This document shows positions 56,216 through 64,000 of a DNA stretch of 64,000 nt, piece after piece; within the stretch, counting starts at the first letter, position 1, and each line of letters opens with the position of its first letter. Both the position numbers and the translations under genes were made by a program. The stretch is from Ochromonas danica (lineage: Eukaryota; Sar; Chrysophyceae; Chromulinales; Chromulinaceae). The DNA lies in the NCBI GenBank assembly GCA_015146655.1, contig VKHL01000082.1, forward strand, positions 1 through 64,000. Reading direction: 5' to 3'. The notes under the pieces are model-generated. The model did not search any database. It saw only the letters and a program-made list of their open reading frames with translations, and was not told where the DNA came from.

Positions 56216-59200
56216 ATGCAGCCAGGACGAGGTTACCCCCCCTTCCCCCTTCCCCCAGGGGTCCTTTTACCCCCGGGAAGCTATCCGCCGGGCTACCTGC
56301 TCCCTCCTGCTCCTGCTCCTCCTGGCCTGCCGGGGATGATGCCTCCCTTCCTGCCTCCTCCTGGTGCGCCATATGGCATGGTGCCTGGCCTGCTACCCCC
56401 CGGGGGCCTCCCCCCTCGCCTCGTCTACCCCCTGGGGCTGCCCCCTGTCGCTCCTCCTCCTCCTGCGCCTACTTTGGGTCCTCCTGCAGGCTTTGGCTTG
56501 GCCCCGCAAGTGATTGCCAGCGCCGCGCCAGTGCTGCGCATCCCCCCGGCCCCCTCCCTCACCCCCTCCTCCTCCTCCTCCTCCATCAACGCCAGCAACA
56601 GCATGCAGGTCTTCAACACCAACAACACGCAGTTCGCCTTCCTCACGCAGACCAGCAACCTCCTCAACAGGCACATCTTCACTAACGCACAGGCTGGTCT
56701 GCCCATCACCATCGTGGCCGGTACACCTCCTCCTCCTCCTCCTCCTCCTCCTGTTAGCAGACTGATCATGCTTGGCTCTGTGTGTGATAGTGAATATCCC
56801 TCTGGACTTCCCTGACAACAAGCTGGCGAAGATGTTCGAGGTAGCCCTCCTCCTCCTCCTCCTCCTAGGCTGCTGTGTTACACGTTACCCTCCCTCTGAC
56901 TCTTCTCCCTTCTGTGTCAGGCTTGTGGCAAGATCACCAAGTACGTGCGACCGTCTGACCCCATCTCTCTCTTGCCTGCGGTATGACTCTTCTACCTCTT
57001 CTCCTACTGCTACACCTCTGACTGACTGTGTGCTATGTACTGTGCACTGTGTGTGTTGTAGACGTTCGCTGTCATCAGTTATGCTCAAGCAATCTGTGCT
57101 ATGCGCGCTGTGAATCTCTTGCGCGACTACCTCGTCAACGAAGACACTGACGAGCGCATCGACATCAAGGTAACACACACTACACTATGCCATATACTAT
57201 ACCCTATACACTGTGTACTATATAGACTATACTATATACACTATACTATACACTATATACTATACACTATATTACACTGTATACTATATACACTATACTG
57301 TATACACTGTATACTATATACACTGTACTGTACTACCCTATACTATACACTATACTATATACTATACTATACCATATACTATATACACTATACTATATAC
57401 TATACTATATACACTATATACTATACACTATATTACACTGTATACTATATACACTATACTATACTATATGCACTATATTACACTGTATACTATATACACT
57501 ATACTATATACACTATACTATATACACTATATTACACTCTATGCTGTATACACTATACTATACACTATATTACACTGTATACTATATACACTATACTGTA
57601 TACACTATATTACACTGTATACTATATACACTATACTATACACTATATACTATACACTATATTACACTGTATACTATATACACTATACTATATACTATAC
57701 ACTATATTACACTGTATACTATATACACTATACTGTATACACTATATTACACTGTATACTATATACACTATACTATACACTATATACTATACACTATATT
57801 ACACTGTATACTATATACACTATACTGTATACACTGTATACTATATACACTGTACTGTACTACCCTATACTATACACTATACTATATACTATACTATACC
57901 ATATACTATATACACTATACTATATACTATACTATATACACTATATACTATACACTATATTACACTGTATACTATATACACTATACTATACTATATGCAC
58001 TATATTACACTGTATACTATATACACTATACTATATACACTATACTATATACACTATATTACACTCTATGCTGTATACACTATACTATACACTATATTAC
58101 ACTGTATACTATATACACTATACTGTATACACTATATTACACTGTATACTATATACACTATACTATACACTATATACTATACACTATATTACACTGTATA
58201 CTATATACACTATACTGTATACACTGTATACTATATACACTGTACTGTACTACCCTATACTATACACTATACTATATACTATACTATACCATATACTATA
58301 TACACTATACTATATACTATACTATATACACTATATACTATACACTATATTACACTGTATACTATATACACTATACTATATACTATACACTATATTACAC
58401 TGTATACTATATACACTATACTGTATACACTATATTACACTGTATACTATATACACTATATTACACTCTATACTGTATACACTATACTATACCCTATACA
58501 CTATATTACACTGTACTGTACTACCCTATACTATACTATACCCTATACACTATACTATACTGTACATACTATATACACTATATTACACTGTATACTATAT
58601 ACACTATACTACACACTATACTATACTACATACTACACCATATACTATACTATATACACTGCACTGCACTGTACTACACTATATATCATACTATGCCACA
58701 CTACACTGTACTAAACTAAACTATACTGTATACTATATACACTGTACATACACTGTACTACACACTATACCATATACTATACTACAGCACATAGCATACT
58801 ATGCTATACTATACTATATGCTATATACACTGTACTATATACACTATACTATATACACTATACTATACTATATATACTATACACTATATTACACTGTACT
58901 GTACTACCCTATATATCATACCATACTTTACTTTACTCACTGACTAGTCAATCGTGTTGATGGTGTTGTTGTTGTAGTTGGGCAAGAAGGAAAAGGTCGC
59001 CATCGAGTCTATCCACAAGGTAACACTAACCCTCCTCCTCCTCCTCCTCCTCCTCCCTCATGATAGTGACATGCTACTGCTACTGTTGTTGATTGACTAG
59101 AGCGAGCAGGAAGCTGTGCAGTCTCTGCCTGCTGACGCCCACCTCGACGACGTCTACGAGCCAATCCGCCAAAGCATTGCTAACGCGCTGCGAGGCGTGG

Positions 59201-61461
59201 GGCAGGCGGTACCTCTCAACCTCACCGCCCCGCAGCCGCCCCCCGCCCTCCTGCAGATGCAGCAGGACGTCAACGACAAGGTCAGCGAGGCCTTCTTGAG
59301 CCACCTCGAAGCAGGAGCAGCAGCAGGAGGAGGAGGAGCAGTGAGTGAAGGCAGCGCAGGAGGAGGAGGAGGAGGAGGAGAGTCTACCACTGCTCCTACC
59401 GCCTCTTCCTCTTCTGTTGCAGCTAACGAAGGAGGAAGTGTCGATGGCCAAGTGCCAGTAGAAGGAGGAGGAGGAGGAGGTAGTCTTCCTCAGAACTACT
59501 ACGACTTCCTGCAGAAGAGTCAGGAGGCGGGGGAGGAGGAGGTGGATGTAGACCGCGGAGAGTCCATCCTCTTGTCAGAGATTGGACGCTTCCGAGAGAG
59601 ACAAATGCAACGCGACCAGTAAGAACACTACCTCTATCTCTACCTCTCTACCTCTACCTCTACCTCTTCTTCCTTTAGTCTGTAGTGGTAGTGTAGGGTA
59701 GGGTAGTGGTTAAGGCCACATAGACTATATGGCCTGGCCTAGATGGCCTAGACAAAGGAGGAGTTGGTGGAAAGTATGAAAACCAGAGTTTCAACTCTCA
59801 ACACACTAGGCCACATGGCCATGGCCTAGGCCATATGGCGTATGGCCTGGAACCCCTCCCCTATCCCTACAGCAGCTAGTCTCTTCTCTCTAGGCGATTA
59901 TGTTAATCTCTATGGTGTGTGTGGTGTGTGGTTAGGATGCTGGAGGAGCAGCGACGAAGTAAGATCAAAGAGCGCATCCGCCAACTGCAAGAAGCCAAGA
60001 AGGTGAGCTACCCGATGAGTGCACAGCACACTAACACTGCTACCCTCTAGAGGCTCACTGTTGTGTCATTGCTGGGCGACAGGCTCAAGCCGCGGAAAAG
60101 GCCGCCGCCATCGCCGCTGGCACTTCCACGGCAACAGAAGGAGCAGGAGGAGGAGGAGGAGGTAACAAGGCAGCAGGCGAAGACAAGAAGAGAAAGTGAG
60201 TGCTGCCTTTCCTTTCTAATCTCATTGACTCATTGACTCATGCTCGTCTTGTTCTTGATGATGATGGTAACAGGTTGGAGGAGGAGGAGGGGGAAGACCC
60301 CGCAGAGGTAGAGGCCAAGCGAAGGCGAAAGCTTCAAGTGCTACAACTGCTCTCTGGAGCCACTGTGACAGACACTACCACCACCGCCACACCCTCGAAC
60401 CATCCCATCCGCATCGAGTTGCGATCCACTGGAGGAGGAGGAGGAGGAGCAGGGACTACCGCTGCAACCTCCTCCTCCTCCTCCTCCGCTGCTCCTGCTG
60501 GGTCAGCCTCCTCTGGTGTGGCTACCGGCCGTAAGTTCGGCATGACGAGCAGTGCACTAGACGAGGACGACGACGACGAGCCTCGCCGCGAGATCGTCTT
60601 GTTGAGCTACACGGAAGAGGAACTGCGCGAGATGGAAGCCGCCGACCAGTCGCACGCCAACAACTACCCGCTGGGGCAGCAGCAGCAGCAGGAGGAGTCT
60701 TTGGAGGAGGAGTACCGCCGCAGCAGACAGCCTGCTTCTGTCAAGGGTAGCAAGGCGGTGGTGGGGGTGGGGGCGGCGGGGGGTATCGCCCCGGAGATCC
60801 ACCAGCGAGTGCTAGCACAGGCACACCTCATCTCTCAGTCACTCAACAAGATGCTCGCTGGGGCCGCCCCTCCTGCTACTACCACTACCACTGCCACAGG
60901 GGCAGGAGGAGTGGCCACGGCGTTGGCTGCTACCTCTGCCTCGAGCAGTGGTGGAGGAGGAGGAGGAGCTGGTACTGCTCCTGCCCCCACAGCTTCCTCA
61001 GCAGTTGAAGCTGTTCAAGCCGCAAAGCGATCGCTCGAGCAGATCGTGGACCAGATCCCCACAGAGAAGTTAGTCCTCCTCCTCCTCCACCACCACCACC
61101 ACCTCCTCCTCCTCCTCCTGCTTGACATGTCTGTGTTGCTAACGCTTGTCTCGTGTTTAGGGAAGCGCTCTTCGCCTTTGCAGTCAACTGGGACGTGCTG
61201 GATCGCCATGACGTGGTTCGCTCTGTGTTGAAGGCGTGGATCGTGAAGAAGATCGTGCAGTATCTGGGGGAGGAGGAGGAGAGCTTGACGCACTTCATCG
61301 TTAGCAAGCTGTCCGCGCACTGCTCGCCGCTAGACCTCGTGCAGGAGCTGTCCATGGTCTTGGACGAGGACAGCGACACCTTCGTCTGCAAGCTATGGAG
61401 AATGGTCGTCTACTACTCCTTGCTCAAGTCTGCTGAGGAGAAGGACCAGCGCAGCACTTGA
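56216..61461 (+). CDS. RBM25: RBM25-like splicing factor (RRM and PWI domains)
   Basis: Ten exons (56216-56720, 56791-56840, 56921-56980, 57062-57169, 58978-59019, 59101-59618, 59936-60002, 60083-60195, 60274-61068, 61161-61461) join in frame to 852 residues. A Pro/Gly-rich N terminus leads to an RRM (about residues 164-260: IVAVNIPLDFPDNKLAKMFE, TFAVISYAQAICAMRAVNLL, IDIKLGKKEKVA). A Glu/Arg-rich helical segment follows (QMLEEQRRSKIKERIRQLQEAKK), then a low-complexity Gly/Ser/Ala region. The last 100 residues are a PWI domain (FAVNWDVLDRHDVV, WIVKKIVQYLG, FVCKLWRMVVYYSLLKS). RBM25 binds RNA and tunes splice-site choice with the U1/U2 machinery. The fourth intron is 1,808 nt, over ten times the others, and is mostly a tandem repeat. 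Exon 6 is rich in poly-Gly. Confidence 0.9.
57180..58935. repeat. TATACAC-type tandem array in RBM25 intron 4
   Basis: About 1.75 kb of intron is built of short variants of ACTATATACACTATACT. A higher-order pattern is visible: the segment starting CTGTACTGTACTACCC recurs at about 57323, 57850 and 58240, and landmarks such as TATGCAC recur 527 bp apart. Copies over hundreds of bases look identical by eye. The plus strand has almost no stop codons in any frame, so long Tyr/Thr/Ile frames appear but are artefacts. The array starts within 15 nt of the 5' splice site. Confidence 0.97.
59690..59875. repeat. GGCC-rich palindromic cluster in RBM25 intron 6
   Basis: The intron contains many overlapping inverted copies of TAGGCCA, ATGGCC and GGCCTAG, separated by a segment (about 59776-59805) with GAGTTTCAACTCTC. 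The cluster could fold into alternate hairpins. The central motif matches the arm ends of the hairpin element at 62709-62833. Confidence 0.6.
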
Positions 61462-61780
61462 GTGGGTAGCAGCAGGAGGAGGTGATGATAGTGCTAGATG
61501 GTCTATCTCGTAGTCAGCAGACAGTAAACTTGCTGTACTATCCTATACCAGTACTAGCCTACTACTGTAGTGCAATGTAGTGTAGCAATGTAGTGCAATG
61601 TAGTGTAGCTACACTACAGTGTCTACAGTGTAGCGCAGTTAGTTTACATGTTGTGCTCTTGCATTATTATCATGTGTAAATGTGTAGCTAACTAACCAGT
61701 TAACTAACACTAACACTAACACTAACACTCTAAGCAAAGTAAACTACCTGCTATTATCTCAGATCAGATCTCATCCAACG
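61462..61780. other. convergent intergenic spacer with short repeats
   Basis: The 319 bp lie between RBM25 and the dioxygenase-like remnant. Direct and inverted copies of TGTAGTGCAATGTAGTGTAG occur at about 61565-61625, and an ACTAAC run lies near 61705-61730. No gene is visible. Confidence 0.6.
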
Positions 61781-62360
61781 TTAACAATCCTTCTCCTTCT
61801 CCTCATTGTTTGGTAGTGTGGTGTTGTTATCAAGCAGTGCTGTATCGTCAAGCTTCCTCCTCTTCTTCTTCCTCTCTTCGTTCACTTTCATCATGCGCTC
61901 TCTTCTTCTTCTTGTGACGTCTCTGTGATCGTCAGTGCGTGTGAGGAATGCTTCTGTTCTCTCTTCTTGACTGGTTTCCTCGCCTTTAAGGTAGACCATG
62001 ATGCCATCATCACCTTGGTCACCACGAACATAACCTTCACAATCAAAATAATGTAAACTCATCACCACGCTATCTCCTCCTCCTCCTCCTCCTCCTCCTC
62101 CTCCTCCTGCTCCAGCATGAGGTTTGTCGCCACGCAATATGACCGTGTCACCTGAATCAAATTGAAGCTCTTCACTCCTCGTTGATCCTTTAGTCTCCAT
62201 GATCAGTCTGCTATTGTCTTCTAGGAATACAACGCATACGAAGCACTTCGCTGTGTGGATGGTTGGGATCGTAATCGTAGTGGCTGTCTCGAGCCAAGCA
62301 TCCGCCACTCTCTGAGCACAGCATTGACATCGGAGATTGCGTCAGTCCATTGTGTGGATA
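61781..62360 (-). pseudogene. decayed 2-oxoglutarate dioxygenase-like / jelly-roll gene
   Basis: The minus strand keeps a long frame from about 62308 to 61781. It contains KCFVCVVFLEDNSRL, then FDSGDTVILRGDKPHAGAG, and after a poly-Gly run VVMSLHYFDCEGYVRG. RGDKPHAG with the preceding LEDNSRL matches a protist jelly-roll (2OG-Fe oxygenase-like) family, in which an HxDYDP motif precedes this region. That motif is present here (SHYDYDPN, 62288-62262) but in another frame, and a helical piece (TDAISDVNAVLREW) further upstream is in the third frame. The two shifts are not explained by clear splice sites. A separate open piece at 62594-62416 may be a first exon. Either the gene is broken or the assembly has small indels. 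The Lys/Arg-rich C terminus is likely an NLS or disordered tail. Confidence 0.4.
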
Positions 62361-62900
62361 CAGACGCTGGAGAACCTCATTTGCTTCAGTTGAATGTCGG
62401 GGTCATCACCACTACCTTTGTTGATGGCTTTGATGTTGTTGGATGTTGTCGTCATTCTTCATCATCATCACTCTTCTCTTTAATTCATCGATAATGGCTT
62501 GGCTTGGTGTCTTGATAGCTTTGCGAAGGACATAGAATTTTGTATAGAGTAGTGCTTTTCTTATTACCATAACCTTTCTTCCAATGGATTCCATTCCACA
62601 TAATAGAATAGTATTTAGTACATGTACTAGATCTAGATCTACTTGTAGTTTGATTTATTTTGATTTGTTTTCATTTGATTTGACGGAAAATAGCATATTT
62701 TCGATTTTGGAGAGTTGAAACCCGCGATTTTGGACTTTTCCTCTCCATTTTTCCCCTTGACATGCGCGGGAAAATTGGTTTTCTTTTGGAAAAATGGAGA
62801 GGAAAAGTCCAAAAACACGGGTTTCAACTCTCCCAAGAGCTTCTTCCACATCATCACATGCATCATCATACAGTAGATGAATGATCTCGATGATCTCTAG
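62360..62900. other. divergent spacer with a hairpin element
   Basis: The region lies between the dioxygenase-like remnant (minus) and the F-box/LRR-like gene (plus). It includes a minus-strand open piece at 62594-62416 of unclear status, a CTAGATCTAGATCT stretch near 62628, and the inverted repeat at 62709-62833. No other gene is visible. Confidence 0.45.
62709..62833. repeat. 44-bp-arm inverted repeat (MITE-like hairpin)
   Basis: The left arm 62709-62752 and right arm 62790-62833 are reverse complements over 44 bp with two mismatches, around a loop of 37 nt. Each arm ends outward in GGAGAGTTGAAACCC. The AT-rich flanks give no clear target-site duplication. The size and outer ends suit a foldback element or a transcribed hairpin. 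Confidence 0.85.
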
Positions 62901-64000
62901 ATGTCGATGACGATCTTCTTCTTCGGCTGGCAGAGAGACTTGCTTCGCTGTGTGTTGACAGAATGGCTGCAGTGGAAAGACATCTCTCAATGGGATATCG
63001 CCTGCTTGGGTAGCTGTCGGTCTGACTGGCTGCACCTCTTGGCAGGCATGACTTGGCGGTCTCTAGGAGAGGGAGGAGGAGGAGGAGGAGGAGGAGGAGG
63101 AGAGTCCCTGGAAGACAGCAGCAGGAGGAGGAGTTGGTATCGCTGGACACGTGATCGCTGTCTCTACTTGTCCGAGCTGTCTCTGTTTCAGACAGTGGAG
63201 GTGGAGGACGTTCTCTCTGCTGCTGCCGAGGACGCAATGGTCTGCCGGGCAGTGCGCTGTCTGCACCTTTCCTACGAGGAAGAGCAGGAGCAGGAGGGGG
63301 AGAGTATCTTCGTTGACAGAGTGTCGTCTCTGTTGGATCGATGCGTCAGTCTGGAGGAAGTGGTCCTCATCGATACCGCCTCACTAGTGCAGACCTTATC
63401 ACCACCTCCTCCTCCTCCTCCTCCTCGTCATCATCATGGTCCGGTAGGTCTGAGAAGAGTGGCGGCCAATGGCAGCGCTGCCAGAGCCCTCGCCACGTCA
63501 GCGTCTTTCTTCTCGAGACACGCGGCCACTCTGCAAGACCTCGCGCTACTGCTTGACGATGACGACGATGGCCAACAGACCGCGTCAGTCTTCTTCGCTC
63601 ACCTGAAGAGAGAAGGCATTCGTCTCCGCACCTTGACCTTGTCATGCCCTGGCCTCCTCCTCCTCCTCCCCCTCCTCCTGCACCACCTCTCCTCGCATGG
63701 CATGGCTCTGCAAGATCTCTCTCTCGCAGGTCAGACCCATCGTGACGATGGTGACATGGCTGTGACAGTGACGGGAGAGCTGCTGGTCTCTCTGCTTGGC
63801 TGCTGCCCTGCCTTGCAGTCTCTGGAGGTCTACCGCTGCTCTGTGTGCTACCTCGCAGTGCTGCCCTGCCTCTTCTCTCTCCTTCTACCCAACACTAGCC
63901 TGCGATCTCTTCGTCTAGATGGTCTGCTGCTGACTGTGTGCGAGAAGCGAAAGCAGGTGGTCTTCTCTCTGAATACGTCCTCAGCACTGCCTCGCAGCTG
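62901..64000 (+). CDS. F-box/LRR-like protein, cut by the window edge
   Basis: An open frame starts at ATG 62901 (preceded by an in-frame TAG at 62898) and has no stop before the window ends: 366 codons seen. Residues about 10-60 (RDLLRCVLTEWLQWKDISQWDIACLGSC) recall the F-box-like heads of protist LRR proteins. Then come a poly-Gly run and leucine-rich units: VRCLHLSYEE, LEEVVLIDTAS, LQDLALLLDD, LRTLTLSCPG, LQDLSLAGQT, LQSLEVYRC and LRSLRLDGLL. Spacing between units is irregular because of low-complexity inserts (PPPPPPPRHHH, DDDDD). Such proteins often select targets for SCF ubiquitin ligases. No intron is needed in the part seen. Confidence 0.7.
   Translation, partial: MSMTIFFFGWQRDLLRCVLTEWLQWKDISQWDIACLGSCRSDWLHLLAGMTWRSLGEGGGGGGGGGGESLEDSSRRRSWYRWTRDRCLYLSELSLFQTVEVEDVLSAAAEDAMVCRAVRCLHLSYEEEQEQEGESIFVDRVSSLLDRCVSLEEVVLIDTASLVQTLSPPPPPPPPRHHHGPVGLRRVAANGSAARALATSASFFSRHAATLQDLALLLDDDDDGQQTASVFFAHLKREGIRLRTLTLSCPGLLLLLPLLLHHLSSHGMALQDLSLAGQTHRDDGDMAVTVTGELLVSLLGCCPALQSLEVYRCSVCYLAVLPCLFSLLLPNTSLRSLRLDGLLLTVCEKRKQVVFSLNTSSALPRS

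Noticed and set aside
57101-58943. Three long overlapping plus-strand frames (392-576 codons) rich in Tyr, Thr and Ile
   Set aside because: They are read-through of the TATACAC array in all three frames and of RBM25 exon 4; the periodic unit simply lacks stop codons.
1-64000. tRNA and rRNA genes
   Set aside because: No TPsiC-like GGTTCRANTCC stem set or rRNA core was seen on either strand by reading; a covariance-model scan would settle it.

Overview
The window is nuclear DNA of a photosynthetic protist, most likely a stramenopile (ochrophyte) alga. Three lines of evidence support this. Protein genes carry short GT-AG introns, mostly 60-210 nt. Nuclear genes for a PsbP-type thylakoid lumen protein, a CbbY-like phosphatase and a plastid-type ribosomal protein S1 begin with secretory signal peptides, as expected for a plastid of secondary origin. 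Several genes (LPLH-type ankyrin-like proteins, acylated globins, soluble-cyclase-like proteins) have the flavour of stramenopile families. The exact taxon cannot be read from the sequence. I recognised no rRNA, tRNA, CRISPR array, retroelement or virus-like element.

Layout. 0-5 kb: a pentanucleotide array, a NACHT/TPR-like exon, a small mS37-like mitoribosomal protein and eIF4A. 5-13 kb: an ankyrin-like protein with an Arg/Asp-rich tail, then a minus-strand gene that in-frame splicing joins into FYVE + DENND6-like + membrane segments + two FABP-like barrels. 13-19 kb: an acylated globin, an ankyrin-like protein and an acylated protein with a 57-bp coding minisatellite. 19-23 kb: a small membrane protein, PsbP and CbbY. 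23-29 kb: a second acylated globin, divergent from a soluble adenylyl cyclase-like gene that lacks the metal-binding Asp residues. 29-35 kb: a full-size ABCG transporter and mitochondrial ATP synthase OSCP. 35-43 kb: a kinase-like secretory protein, a SAP + HNH-like protein and the SCAR/WAVE subunit NAP1/HEM. 43-50 kb: an unknown protein, plastid S1, an AIMP1/Arc1p-like tRNA-binding protein and a Cys-rich secreted protein. 51-64 kb: transportin, RBM25 with a 1.8-kb intron made almost wholly of a TATACAC-type repeat, a decayed dioxygenase-like gene, and an F-box/LRR-like gene that runs off the right edge.

Genes are dense and often arranged as divergent pairs with short shared upstream regions (PsbP/CbbY 218 bp, ABCG/OSCP 184 bp, S1/AIMP1-like 227 bp, NAP1/unknown 215 bp, globin/cyclase-like 436 bp). 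From about 50 kb the DNA changes character: GC-rich trinucleotide runs of the GGA/TCC type appear in introns, spacers and coding sequence, giving poly-Gly, poly-Ser and poly-Pro tracts.

Most gene models below were assembled by hand from splice sites that keep the frame and join recognisable domains. Family names rest on motif recognition, not on database searches. The strongest candidates for something undescribed are the FYVE-DENN-lipid-binding fusion, the inactive-looking cyclase facing a membrane-anchored globin, the SAP-HNH protein and the RBM25 intron array.
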